Position numbers and translations under genes: made by a program. A stretch of 64,000 nt of DNA from Vallitalea sp. (lineage in GTDB: Bacteria > Bacillota > Clostridia > Lachnospirales > Vallitaleaceae), in assembly GCF_025211055.1 (NCBI RefSeq), contig NZ_JAOARO010000099.1, forward strand, positions 62,001 to 126,000. Reading direction: 5' to 3'. The notes beneath the pieces are model-generated. The model saw nothing but the letters and a program-made list of their open reading frames with translations. It made no database searches and was not told the DNA's origin. Shown here in pieces: positions 36,358 to 45,736 of the stretch; position 1 is the stretch's first letter, and the number at the start of each line of letters is the position of its first letter.

Positions 36358-36572
36358 TCTTTAGTTACAGTTATTTCCCATACACCATTAAAGATTTCTT
36401 TACATGAAATGGTACATGTTAATTTATTAAAATATTCTTTTATTGATTCTACGACACAACTATGGTCTGTAACTAACATAAAAGACTCCCCGAAATTTAA
36501 GCTTTTGAATTCTTTTTTAGCTTTTAGTAATGGTATTGGACAGAAATCCCCAAAACAATCAATTTTATTCAT
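36354..36572 (-). CDS. Second TusA-family sulfur carrier
   Basis: A 72-residue TusA-like protein with the sulfur-accepting motif CPIPLLKAK (Cys11) and the second Cys in DHSCVVESI (Cys43). It is about as similar to the 34169 protein as family members usually are. It is transcribed on its own toward the end of the LysR gene, overlapping it by 4 bases. AAAGGAG ribosome site. It may serve a different transfer route from the first copy. Confidence 0.88.
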   Translation of the reverse strand: MNKIDCFGDFCPIPLLKAKKEFKSLNFGESFMLVTDHSCVVESIKEYFNKLTCTISCKEIFNGVWEITVTKD

Positions 36573-36726
36573 TGCATAACTCCTTTGCTAGTGATTTTCA
36601 AGTTGATATGTTAATAATTATATCATAATTGTGGATAAACTAATATACAAGGGACTGTTATGCCAAAAAATAACAAAGAATATAAATAGGTTTTATATGA
36701 GTAATAGCAACTAGAGGTGGTTACAT

Positions 36727-37866
36727 TTGAAGATACCTTTTAATAAACCTTATCATTCAGATAAGGCAATGGATTATATAAAAAAAGTAATAGACAGTGG
36801 AAATATTGGCGGAGATGGTTATTTTACTAGTAAATGTAAAAAACTATTAGAAACAAGGTTAGGCGTAAAAATATTATTAACCACTTCTTGTACCCATTCT
36901 CTTGAATTGGCAATGAAATTGATTAATATAGAGAAAGATCAAGAAGTTATAATGCCATCTTATACTTTTCCATCTACAGCTAACAGTGTACTATTTAATG
37001 GAGGAAAAGTTGTTTTTACAGAAGTCAATCATGATGATTTATGTATAGATGCTTCTAAAATTGAAGAAAAGATAACCCATAGAACAAAAGCTATAATTGT
37101 GGTCCATTATGGAGGCAACCCATGTGATATGGATAGAATAATGGGTATTGCTCAGAAATATGGACTCTATGTTATAGAAGATGCTGCTCAAGGATTATAC
37201 AGCACTTATAAAGGTAGACAACTTGGGACAATAGGACATTTTGGATGCTATAGTTTTCATGAAACCAAAAATGTATCAGCTGGCGAAGGTGGAGCTATTA
37301 CTATTAACAGTGATAATAAGAAACTTATTAGAAGAGCTGAATATATAAGACAAAAAGGGACTAATCGAATAGATTTTAATAATAAGAACGTAGAACTCTA
37401 TCAATGGGTAGATATTGGTTCCAGTTATTGTCCATCAGAGTTATTGATGGCATATCTTTACTCACAATTAGAAAATATTGATGATATCCATAGTAAAAGA
37501 CTTAAGATATTCAATAGGTACTTAGAAATATTAGATAATATAGAATCAGATAAAATTCAATATTATGCCAAAGGAAATAAGTCAGAAGATTTTAATGCTC
37601 ACATATTCTATATTATATTCAAAAAAGAAGCATATGCAGATGGATTTATTGATATTTTAAAAGCTAATGATATTTCAGCATATAGACATTTTGTTCCACT
37701 ACACCTAAGTAAAATGGGACTATCTCTAGGATATGAAGAAAACGATTTTTGTTATGAAAGAGATTTGTACAAGAAGTTAATAAGGTTGCCAATATATCCT
37801 GATATGACCGAAAAACAATTAGTAAAGATGGAACGAATAATAAAAAAGGCAGTTAATAATATATAG
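36727..37866 (+). CDS. dTDP-4-amino-4,6-dideoxygalactose transaminase-like (DegT/DnrJ family)
   Basis: A 379-residue PLP enzyme of the sugar aminotransferase family. The sequence follows WecE/RffA nearly throughout: IPFNKP start, GDGYFT, EVIMPSYTFPSTAN, VIEDAAQGLYSTYKG and SFHETKN with the PLP Lys181, then IRQKGTNR, DIGSSY and FVPLHLS. WecE makes the 4-amino-6-deoxy sugar nucleotide of enterobacterial common antigen. Here it heads a three-gene run with a polyprenyl-type glycosyltransferase and an ATP-grasp ligase. TTG start behind AGAGGTGG. Confidence 0.85.
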   Translation: MKIPFNKPYHSDKAMDYIKKVIDSGNIGGDGYFTSKCKKLLETRLGVKILLTTSCTHSLELAMKLINIEKDQEVIMPSYTFPSTANSVLFNGGKVVFTEVNHDDLCIDASKIEEKITHRTKAIIVVHYGGNPCDMDRIMGIAQKYGLYVIEDAAQGLYSTYKGRQLGTIGHFGCYSFHETKNVSAGEGGAITINSDNKKLIRRAEYIRQKGTNRIDFNNKNVELYQWVDIGSSYCPSELLMAYLYSQLENIDDIHSKRLKIFNRYLEILDNIESDKIQYYAKGNKSEDFNAHIFYIIFKKEAYADGFIDILKANDISAYRHFVPLHLSKMGLSLGYEENDFCYERDLYKKLIRLPIYPDMTEKQLVKMERIIKKAVNNI

Positions 37867-37918
37867 CCATTATTAAATAATAATGAACTAAACAATAATG
37901 ATTAAGAGAGGAATAACT

Positions 37919-38653
37919 ATGATTTCTATAATAATTCCTGTATATAATAGTGAAAAAACAATATCATTAGTTTGTGAAAAAATTATCAAAACAATGGTAG
38001 ATAATAATATGGAATATGAAATCATTTTAGTAGATGATTATAGCATAGATAGCAGTTACAAAATAATGAAAGATATGTATAAGAAGTACAATCATATAAC
38101 ATGTATAAAATTAAAACAAAATTTTGGACAGCAAAACGCTTTGTTATGCGGACTAAGATATGGACACGGAGAATATTATGTCACAATAGATGATGATCTG
38201 CAAAATAAGCCTAAGGACATTATTATTCTTTTTAATGAATTGAAACAAGGCTATGATGTAGTATATGGTATATCAGATAGTACAGTTTACAAGGATTATA
38301 GAGGAATTGGCACAATGTTGAAAGAATTCATGTTCAGTACAATTCTTCATAAGCCAAAAAAAATCAAACTAACTTCTTTTCGTATAATGAAAAAAAATAT
38401 TGTCCAAATGATTATAAGAGAAAAATTATCCTATGTTTATTTGTCAGCATCAATACTGAAATATACTAAAAATATAGGTAATGTACATGTCCCCTACTAT
38501 AATAGAATTTATGGTAAATCCAACTATAACTTCAGAAAACTATATAAGTTATTCATTAATATTTTAATATATTATAGCAACATTCATTTATTTAACAAAA
38601 GGAAAAAAAATACTCCTCAATATGTTATTGAAGAAGTTTTACAGGCTCACTAG
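37919..38653 (+). CDS. Family 2 glycosyltransferase, ArnC/DPM-like but lacking C-terminal membrane helices
   Basis: A 244-residue GT-A enzyme: SIIIPVYN start, VDDYSIDSS and the nucleotide/metal site DDDLQNKP. The order and the closing GKSNYNFRKLYKLF match ArnC-type enzymes, which move an amino sugar to undecaprenyl phosphate. ArnC continues with two membrane helices; this protein ends about 30 residues later in a charged tail, leaving only one amphipathic segment to touch the membrane. ATG at 37919 behind AGAGAGGAA. It sits between the aminotransferase and ATP-grasp genes. Confidence 0.8.
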   Translation: MISIIIPVYNSEKTISLVCEKIIKTMVDNNMEYEIILVDDYSIDSSYKIMKDMYKKYNHITCIKLKQNFGQQNALLCGLRYGHGEYYVTIDDDLQNKPKDIIILFNELKQGYDVVYGISDSTVYKDYRGIGTMLKEFMFSTILHKPKKIKLTSFRIMKKNIVQMIIREKLSYVYLSASILKYTKNIGNVHVPYYNRIYGKSNYNFRKLYKLFINILIYYSNIHLFNKRKKNTPQYVIEEVLQAH

Positions 38654-38687
38654 ATAGTTACAGACGAAAGATGAAAGGATATGAACT

Positions 38688-39941
38688 ATGAAGTTAATGA
38701 TACTAGGTGCATCAGGTGCTCAGCTGAATGCAATAAAAAGAGCAAAAGAATTGGGATACAAAGTAGTAGCAACTGATTACTACACTAATTCACCAGGAAA
38801 ACTAATTGCAGATGAATGTGGATTAGCAAGTACTTTTGATTACGAAGAAACTCTAAAAGTTGCTTTAGAAACGGGGATTGATGGTATCATGACTACAGGA
38901 ACTGATCAGCCAGTTTATACTGTCAATAAAGTAGCTGATAAACTTAGTTTACCAAGATTTTTATCTGTGAATACCTCCTATGCAGTAACCAATAAACGTG
39001 TAATGAAAGAAAAATTCATAGAATCAGGTATACCTACTCCAGATTATAGAATCATAAAAAAAGATTTTGCTGATAATCAGTTAGAAGGACTGAAATTTCC
39101 AGTTGTAGTAAAACCTTTTGATTCTCAAGGTCAGAGAGGTATTTTTAAGTTAAATACAATAGAAGATGTTAGACTTCGCTTTGATGATGTCATTAAACAT
39201 TCCAGAGAAGATTCTATATTAGTGGAGAGTTATTATAAAAATGACGAAATAACTATTAGCGGCTGGGTTAGAAATAAAAAAGCAAAAGTATTGACAATTA
39301 CTGACCGTGTAACTTTTGATAACGATAAATATATAGGCATATGTTCATCTCATGAATTTCCATCAAAACACTATAAACAGTATAAAGAGGAATTTATCAC
39401 ATTAACTGATAAAATAGTAGATGCATTTAACATTGGACAAGGACCAATATACTTTCAACTATTTGTCGGTGATGAAGGAATAAAAGTCAACGAAATAGCT
39501 TGTAGAATCGGCGGTGCATATGAAGATGAATTCATACCCCTTATAACTGGTGTAGATATCCTGAAAATGGTTATAGATTCTTCTATGGGACAAGATATTG
39601 ATTACCACCCTCTTGATAACTATAATATTGAAAATAACAAAAACCACCTAACAGTACAATTATTCTTCGCAAACTCTGGCACAGTACAATCCATAACCAG
39701 TCGAGATGAAATAATCAAACTAGAAGGTGTTTATAATATGAACTATAACTACAAAGAAAAAGATTTCATAAAACCAATAGAAAATGCATCAGTACGAGCA
39801 GGATACGTAATAGTAACAGGCAATACCAATCAAGATATCCAGAAAAAAGTTGACAACTTATATAAAAAAATGTTGATACTTAACAGGCAAGGGAATAATC
39901 TAATTATAAACCGAGATTATTATGAGCGGTATACTGATTAA
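38688..39941 (+). CDS. ATP-grasp ligase
   Basis: A 417-residue protein: an N-terminal preATP-grasp domain (MILGASGAQLNAIKRAKELG), a central ATP-grasp domain (FPVVVKPFDSQGQRGIFK near 145 and the metal-site EIACRIGGAYEDEF near 275), and a C-terminal beta barrel. Such stand-alone enzymes join a carboxylate to an amine using ATP. After the WecE-like aminotransferase, the simplest idea is acylation of a sugar amino group by an amino or carboxylic acid (inference). ATG behind AAAGGAT, 34 bases after the glycosyltransferase. Confidence 0.82.
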   Translation: MKLMILGASGAQLNAIKRAKELGYKVVATDYYTNSPGKLIADECGLASTFDYEETLKVALETGIDGIMTTGTDQPVYTVNKVADKLSLPRFLSVNTSYAVTNKRVMKEKFIESGIPTPDYRIIKKDFADNQLEGLKFPVVVKPFDSQGQRGIFKLNTIEDVRLRFDDVIKHSREDSILVESYYKNDEITISGWVRNKKAKVLTITDRVTFDNDKYIGICSSHEFPSKHYKQYKEEFITLTDKIVDAFNIGQGPIYFQLFVGDEGIKVNEIACRIGGAYEDEFIPLITGVDILKMVIDSSMGQDIDYHPLDNYNIENNKNHLTVQLFFANSGTVQSITSRDEIIKLEGVYNMNYNYKEKDFIKPIENASVRAGYVIVTGNTNQDIQKKVDNLYKKMLILNRQGNNLIINRDYYERYTD

Positions 39942-40108
39942 TATTGATTTTTCATCTATAATATAAAATCTGAAGTAGCCAATCGTTATGCTACTAAGAA
40001 GAAAAAGCAAAAGCCAAGTCCGAACAAAACTCTTTTTCTTACTTACTTGCAGTATATATTAAATAAAAACTGATAATAAATACTTAGTATAGAAAGGATG
40101 ACATACTA

Positions 40109-41047
40109 ATGAAAATAAAATCAACATTAATACTAACAATCTCAGTTATTATGTTATTAATGACAGCATGTGGAAAAAAACATGACAATACTGTCAAGAT
40201 CGCTCAGCAATATGGCCTAGCTTATGCCCCTATCCAAATAATGAAGGAAAAAGGATTCCTAGAACAAGCCCTACCTGACAATAAGATTGAATGGGTTAAA
40301 CTTTCTAATACAGCAGCTATTCGTGAAGCTGTTCTTGCAGATAATCTTGATGTAGGATTTATGGGAATACCACCTTTTCTTATAGCCATTGATAACGGTA
40401 TGAAGTGGAAAATGATGACAGGTCTTTCTAGCTGTCCAGTTGGTCTAGTTTCAAATGATAATAAAATTAAGACTCTTAAGGATTTTACCCCAAAAGATAA
40501 AATAGCTCTACCCCAACCAGGAAGTATACAGCATATCTTACTTGCCATGGCATGTGAAAGAGAACTTGGCAAGGCTGATGCTCTTGACAATCAATTGGTT
40601 TCCATGAAACACCCAGATGGATTCCAAGCATTGACTGCAAAACAAGATATAAAAGCACATTTTACTTCTCCACCCTATTTATTTGAAGAATTAGCCAATG
40701 AAGATAATCATATAGTTATAACTGGTGAAGAAGCTATAAAAAGTGAATTTACTTTTGTCGCAGGTGCTTGTACTGAAGATTTTTATACTAATAACAAAAA
40801 AGAATACTCCGTGCTCATAGAAGCTATTAATAAATCTATAGAATTCATGATTAATAATGAAGATGAAACTTTTCACATACTGTCTAATTTATATGAGATG
40901 GATAAAGAGAAGTTGAAAGGTTATCTTAATTACGAAGGTATGAAATATGCTACAGACATTCAAGGTGTAGAAAAATTCGTGGATTTCATGGTAAGGAATA
41001 ACTATCTTAATAAATCATACAAAAGTGAAGAGGTCATATGGGAATGA
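40109..41047 (+). CDS. SsuA/TauA/NitT-type substrate-binding lipoprotein
   Basis: A 312-residue extracellular lipoprotein with lipobox LMTAC (Cys about 21). The body is of the sulfonate/nitrate/thiamine-precursor family: KIAQQYGLAYAPIQIMKEKG, GFMGIPPFLIAIDNG and ALPQPGSIQHILLAMA. The ATG has AAAGGATG. The permease gene overlaps its end by 10 bases. Substrate cannot be fixed; the surrounding sulfur genes make a sulfonate or other organosulfur compound plausible. Confidence 0.82.
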   Translation: MKIKSTLILTISVIMLLMTACGKKHDNTVKIAQQYGLAYAPIQIMKEKGFLEQALPDNKIEWVKLSNTAAIREAVLADNLDVGFMGIPPFLIAIDNGMKWKMMTGLSSCPVGLVSNDNKIKTLKDFTPKDKIALPQPGSIQHILLAMACERELGKADALDNQLVSMKHPDGFQALTAKQDIKAHFTSPPYLFEELANEDNHIVITGEEAIKSEFTFVAGACTEDFYTNNKKEYSVLIEAINKSIEFMINNEDETFHILSNLYEMDKEKLKGYLNYEGMKYATDIQGVEKFVDFMVRNNYLNKSYKSEEVIWE

Positions 41048-41805
41048 AAAAATTATATATACATCGATTTCTATGGATAGGTTTTTTTATAATCATATGG
41101 GAAGTTACATATTATTCTAACGTATATGCTAGACAGATTTTTCCTTCAATCGAGCAAATTATCAAATCTCTAGGTATTAGCATTACTAAAGGTGATTTGT
41201 TGATGCAGATAGGATTTTCTTTTATAATTATTCTAAAAGGATTGTTGATAGGTGTTATTCTATCTGTATTATTAAGCTTTTTTGATTACTTCTTCAAGAA
41301 TTTTAGTAGTTTACTAGATACAGTAATTGGTATACTCCACCCTCTTCCAGGTATAGCGTTACTTCCATTAGTCATCATTTGGTTTGGTGTTGGAGAAAAA
41401 GCGATCCTCGTAGTTATAGTGCATTCGGTTATATGGCCTATGACTATCAACATGAAAACAGGTTTTAGATCTGTAGACAATGAATATATAGAAATCTCTA
41501 AGAATCTTGGTATGAATATATGGCAGATTTTTTATTATGTTCTAATACCTCTTAGCCTCCTTCATATAGTATCTGGGTTAAAGATTGGCTGGTCTCGAGC
41601 ATGGAGAGCACTAATAAGTTCTGAAATGGTATTTGGAGCAATCGGACCCTTTGGTGGTCTAGGCTGGTTTATCTTCGAAAAACGAGTATATATGGATACT
41701 CCAGGGATGTATGCTGGTTTAGTTGTTATAATTATCATTGGCATGATTATGGAAGATTTCATCTTTGGCAGACTGGAAAAAAAATGTGAAGAATTACTAT
41801 CATAA
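41038..41805 (+). CDS. SsuC/TauC-type ABC transporter permease
   Basis: A 255-residue inner-membrane permease with about six helices. The EAA loop reads EISKNLGMNIWQIFYYVLIP (about residues 158-177). It overlaps the binding-protein gene by 10 bases. The SsuB-type ATPase that should complete the importer is missing: the next gene is on the other strand and overlaps by 6 bases at the 3' ends. The permease may borrow an ATPase encoded elsewhere. Confidence 0.85.
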   Translation: MGMKKLYIHRFLWIGFFIIIWEVTYYSNVYARQIFPSIEQIIKSLGISITKGDLLMQIGFSFIIILKGLLIGVILSVLLSFFDYFFKNFSSLLDTVIGILHPLPGIALLPLVIIWFGVGEKAILVVIVHSVIWPMTINMKTGFRSVDNEYIEISKNLGMNIWQIFYYVLIPLSLLHIVSGLKIGWSRAWRALISSEMVFGAIGPFGGLGWFIFEKRVYMDTPGMYAGLVVIIIIGMIMEDFIFGRLEKKCEELLS

Positions 41806-43356
41806 TATATTATTTATCTTATAGACCTTCACTTTCCAATCATATTCCATCATGTATCTAGGTATCCTTATACCATATAGAGGGTTACTGAACTCATGAA
41901 TAAGGGTACAATTTTTTTCTATATACTTATTCATTTCATCGTAATAATGATCGTTTCCATAGAGAACATTCCATCTAGGATTTCTGTGAATGTAATCTAA
42001 TTCTTCTGTATAGACGATATACTCAATATTATTGGTTACGATATAATCCCTGAAAGATATATTATTTTCTTCTAGAAATGTGAGATTCCTATAATCCAGT
42101 AATTTATCATTATCAAAATAAAACTCCATATTCAGATTTCCTAGAGTTTTTGCATCTGAAGGAATAACACTCAATTCATTTATATATGCATCATAATTGT
42201 AGGGCGTATATAATCTTACCTCTTCAAAAGTATAATACGAAGATAAAATAATTGATATTACCATAAAACATATTATTAACTCTTTTCTATAATCAACAAT
42301 CTTACATATTAAGACAAGGGTAAGCAAATAGAAGAATGGAAAAATAAATATAATATTTGTTTGATTATATCTACCAATAATGATAAAACCAATATTGATA
42401 CCTATAATAAAAGTCAATAATCTAATAATAGTTAGACCAGAAAATGATTTTTTTTTGCCCAATAAATATAGAATTGATACAATTGTTATAATAGCAAAAA
42501 TGATAAGATAAGCTTGTATAGGTGGTGTGTAATAAGTACCGCTTATACCTAAATATAACTTTTTGTAATAATATGGAATTGTTAATATTTTATCAAGAAA
42601 GCTAGAGCTTACCCCTAGAGTCTCACCGAAATTAGTATAATGAGTAATGAAATCAGCATCACCAATAAAACTTAGAATGACAAATATTAATGCAGTAAGC
42701 CCAGTAGTCATAATTAATGTTATTAGATGATTGAATTTTTTAATTTTATGAAATACGTCAATTATATATAATAATCCAAAAACAACAGCTATAACAAAGC
42801 TATTTGGATGAATCCCTATAGATAAGCCGATAATAAGTCCAAGTAGAATGTGTGGATTTATTTTTTTATTGCCAAGTGGTGATAAGTAATGAAAAAATCC
42901 AAGCATAAAGAAAAACAGGATAATAATCTCTTGTCTTGCTAAGTGAGAAGCATATATGAATTGTATATTTACACTAAATAATATAGTCAGCAATACTGAG
43001 TATATACCATTTTTAAATATTTTGGTGCATATACCATAAAAAAGAATTAACGTGAATATACTAAAAATAAGAGAAACCAATCTGACTGCAAAGACGTTAT
43101 AGCCAAAAACAAGTATAAAAGGCATTTGAATTAGATGGAAGATTACTTTTATACTATGAGGAAATCTTGGATAAATATTAAAAAATGTTTCAGTACAATA
43201 GATTGATTTGTTTTCCATCATATTCCTTGTCAAGCTGCTTAACCACGGTTCATCAGAATGAACGAAGGGAAAAATTTCTAGACAATTAAGACTAATAATG
43301 AAGTATAATATTAGATAGACAACAATTATATAAAAAAATTTTTTAGAATTTATCAT
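41800..43356 (-). CDS. Membrane glycosyltransferase of the GT-C type (ArnT/PMT-like)
   Basis: A 518-residue protein with about 11-12 hydrophobic helices in the first 370 residues and a soluble C-terminal domain of about 140 residues. The first extracytoplasmic loop carries the acidic motif HSDEPWLSSLTRNMM near residue 35, equivalent to the catalytic DE of ArnT/PMT (GT39/GT83) enzymes that use polyprenyl-phosphate sugars. It would transfer a sugar outside the membrane. Start ATG at 43356 with AAGGATT. It could use the product of the ArnC-like enzyme encoded 3 kb away (inference). Confidence 0.75.
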   Translation of the reverse strand: MINSKKFFYIIVVYLILYFIISLNCLEIFPFVHSDEPWLSSLTRNMMENKSIYCTETFFNIYPRFPHSIKVIFHLIQMPFILVFGYNVFAVRLVSLIFSIFTLILFYGICTKIFKNGIYSVLLTILFSVNIQFIYASHLARQEIIILFFFMLGFFHYLSPLGNKKINPHILLGLIIGLSIGIHPNSFVIAVVFGLLYIIDVFHKIKKFNHLITLIMTTGLTALIFVILSFIGDADFITHYTNFGETLGVSSSFLDKILTIPYYYKKLYLGISGTYYTPPIQAYLIIFAIITIVSILYLLGKKKSFSGLTIIRLLTFIIGINIGFIIIGRYNQTNIIFIFPFFYLLTLVLICKIVDYRKELIICFMVISIILSSYYTFEEVRLYTPYNYDAYINELSVIPSDAKTLGNLNMEFYFDNDKLLDYRNLTFLEENNISFRDYIVTNNIEYIVYTEELDYIHRNPRWNVLYGNDHYYDEMNKYIEKNCTLIHEFSNPLYGIRIPRYMMEYDWKVKVYKINNIL

Positions 43357-43590
43357 ATCAATCAATCCTTGTAAATTAAAAATTTAGTAGTTTGCCTTAT
43401 AATTAACATAGTTACTATATTATATCACAATATATACTACCCTATCCAACTATCAAATACTATATCAGCAAAACTTATAACAATCTTAAAAATTAATAGT
43501 GTATAATTGTATCTATAAGAAAAAGAGTTGAGTTTAATAATTCCCTAGTTTGTATATTATTTAACAATGTTCGCTAATATAATCAGAAAG

Positions 43591-43617
43591 TATTTCTAGC
43601 AGTTCTAGTTAGAAATA
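43591..43617 (+). repeat. Short inverted repeat before the first rhodanese gene
   Basis: TATTTCTA and TAGAAATA flank an 11-base centre, 5 bases before the AGGAGGAG ribosome site. Possible leader hairpin or operator; small enough to be chance. Confidence 0.3.
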
Positions 43618-43634
43618 TATAGGAGGAGTTAGTC

Positions 43635-44546
43635 ATGAAGTATAGAACTAACCATAAGAGAGGTATTTTACTTCCTCTATTGATTGTGTTTGTTTTGTCC
43701 ATTACTTCCTGTAATAATACTAGTTATAAAGGAAGTAATAATGTAGTAGAACCAACTGAAGTTAAAGAAGTAATGAATAATAGTGATGTAATTATCATTG
43801 ATGCAAGATCAGAAGAAGATTATGCAAAAGGACATCTTGAAGGAGCTATTTGTCTTAATCCAAGCAGCCTTACCATATCTGAACCAATTAAAGGTATGTT
43901 AGCTCCAAAAGAACAGGTTGAGAAGGTATTAAGTGAAAAAGGAATTTCTAATGATAGTACTTTGTATATCTACGATAATAGCGGCGGGGTATATTCAGGT
44001 CGTGTATGGTGGGCACTAAAAGTCTATGGACATGATAATGTAAAAGTTATCAATAATGGTCAAAGAGGTTTAGAAAAAGCTAAACTTCCTATGTCTTTAG
44101 AAGTACCGGAATTAGCACCAACTGAATATGTTGCCAAAGAAGCTAACAGCGATATGATAGCTACTATGGATTATGTTAAGACTGTTGCAGAAAATGAAGA
44201 TAGTAAAGAAAAAATTATAGATGTAAGAAGCAAAGCAGAATATGAAGAAGGGGCTATTCCAAACGCTATATTATATCCCCATACAAAAAATTTGTATACA
44301 GATGGAACATTCAAGTCAGCTAGAGATACATTTTTGTTCTATAAGGATTTGGGTCTTGATAAAGATGATATAATCATTCTTTATTGTAAATCATCTTTCC
44401 GTGCAGCTCAAACAGCACTATTACTTGATGAAGCAGGTTTTGAAAATGTAAAAGTGTATGATGGTGCATGGTTAGAATGGTCTGCTGGTGATATGCCAAC
44501 GGAGAAAGAAGAAAAAACAGTACCTGATTCCGGGGATGCTTCATAA
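43635..44546 (+). CDS. Two-domain rhodanese lipoprotein (SseA-like)
   Basis: A 303-residue exported lipoprotein with lipobox SITSC (Cys about 26) followed by two rhodanese domains. The first (about 40-160) has YDNSGGVYSGR where the active loop should be and no Cys, so it is structural. The second (about 175-290) has the active CKSSFRAAQ loop. This is the layout of thiosulfate/3-mercaptopyruvate sulfurtransferases, but placed outside the membrane. The second rhodanese gene starts 33 bases later. Likely sulfur donors are thiosulfate or persulfides. Confidence 0.88.
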   Translation: MKYRTNHKRGILLPLLIVFVLSITSCNNTSYKGSNNVVEPTEVKEVMNNSDVIIIDARSEEDYAKGHLEGAICLNPSSLTISEPIKGMLAPKEQVEKVLSEKGISNDSTLYIYDNSGGVYSGRVWWALKVYGHDNVKVINNGQRGLEKAKLPMSLEVPELAPTEYVAKEANSDMIATMDYVKTVAENEDSKEKIIDVRSKAEYEEGAIPNAILYPHTKNLYTDGTFKSARDTFLFYKDLGLDKDDIIILYCKSSFRAAQTALLLDEAGFENVKVYDGAWLEWSAGDMPTEKEEKTVPDSGDAS

Positions 44547-44579
44547 TTATTATGATTTTATTTAAATGGAGGGAACATA

Positions 44580-45572
44580 ATGAAAAAACTTAATAAGTTA
44601 GTAGCTTTACTTTTAATGGTAGTCATGGTATTAAGTGTTGCAGGTTGTGGTTCTAAGAAAGATGATACTGCAGGAACAATGGATTTAAGTAAAGGTACAG
44701 AAAGCAATACAGATACAACTAAAGATGACGACACAAAAAAAGATGACGTTGAAGAAGCATATAATCTAGAAGAAGGCATTAATGCTTATTATGCTAATAT
44801 GCCAAAACATATTTACAAGATAAATCAAAAAGAATTTATTGAAAAAGTAAGAGCTAATGAAGATATGGTAATTGTTGACATCCGTTCAGAAGCAGATTAT
44901 AAGAAAGGTCATGTAAAAGGAGCATATAATGCACCTTGGGGACCAGCAATAGCAGAAAATATTACTAAGATATCTCAGGACAAAGACGTCTATATCTACT
45001 GCTATTCAGGACAGACAGCAGGTCAAGCTGTTATGACATTGAACTTAGCTGGTATTAATGCAAGAAGCGTTAACTTAGGATTTAACTTCGGTATTTCAAA
45101 AGTTGAAGGATACGAAGACGTTATAGAAGAAACGGTCAACGAATTCGGTTCAGAAACATATGACGTACCAGAGGAAATTAAAGCAGCCTTGACAGCTTAC
45201 TATAATGGTTTAGCGGATGTAAAAGAAACTAAGTTCAAGAATTACAAAGTATCTGAAAAGAACTTAAAAGCTATGATTGATGATAAAGAAGACTTTTATC
45301 TATTATCAATTAGGAGTGCAAAGGACTTTGAAGAAGGACATATAGCCTTAGCTAATAATATACCTTGGGGAGCAGGAATGGAAAAACAGTTTGGTACTCT
45401 TCCAAAGGATAAGCCAGTGGTTGTTTACTGCTACACAGGTCAAACAGCAGGTCAAACGGTAGCCGCACTTAGATTATTAGGTTATAATGCTGTATCACTT
45501 AATGGTGGAATGGGCATGGAAATAAATTCTCCACTTGGATGGATTAATAATGATTTTGAAGTTGTAAAATAA
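44580..45572 (+). CDS. Two-domain rhodanese lipoprotein with two active Cys loops
   Basis: A 330-residue lipoprotein with lipobox SVAGC (Cys about 23), a Thr/Asp/Lys-rich linker (about 28-60) and two rhodanese domains. Unlike its neighbour, both domains keep the catalytic Cys in nearly identical loops, YCYSGQTAGQ and YCYTGQTAGQ, suggesting internal duplication. It is coupled to the first rhodanese gene and followed by a strong terminator. Together they form an extracytoplasmic sulfur-transfer pair. Confidence 0.88.
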   Translation: MKKLNKLVALLLMVVMVLSVAGCGSKKDDTAGTMDLSKGTESNTDTTKDDDTKKDDVEEAYNLEEGINAYYANMPKHIYKINQKEFIEKVRANEDMVIVDIRSEADYKKGHVKGAYNAPWGPAIAENITKISQDKDVYIYCYSGQTAGQAVMTLNLAGINARSVNLGFNFGISKVEGYEDVIEETVNEFGSETYDVPEEIKAALTAYYNGLADVKETKFKNYKVSEKNLKAMIDDKEDFYLLSIRSAKDFEEGHIALANNIPWGAGMEKQFGTLPKDKPVVVYCYTGQTAGQTVAALRLLGYNAVSLNGGMGMEINSPLGWINNDFEVVK

Positions 45573-45586
45573 TAAATAAGTTTAAT

Positions 45587-45622
45587 AAAAACTGTCAGTG
45601 AGAAATTGCTGGCAGTTTTTTT
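45587..45622 (+). terminator. Intrinsic terminator of the rhodanese genes
   Basis: AAAACTGTCAG pairs with CTGGCAGTTTT (one G-U) across an 11-base loop, followed by a T run. Confidence 0.85.
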
Positions 45623-45736
45623 GAAATTAAATAAGATGTATATAATAGCACAAATATGGATAACTTTATAATGAGATATATTTATCTATTAAGGCTAAAA
45701 AGTTATTAAAAAGTAAAAATAAAGGAAGGAATAAGC

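Noticed and set aside
39996..40040. Terminator after the ATP-grasp gene
   Set aside because: AAGAAAAAG/CTTTTTCTT arms are A/T-poor in pairing strength with a 24-base loop and no clear T tail, so the hairpin is too weak to call.
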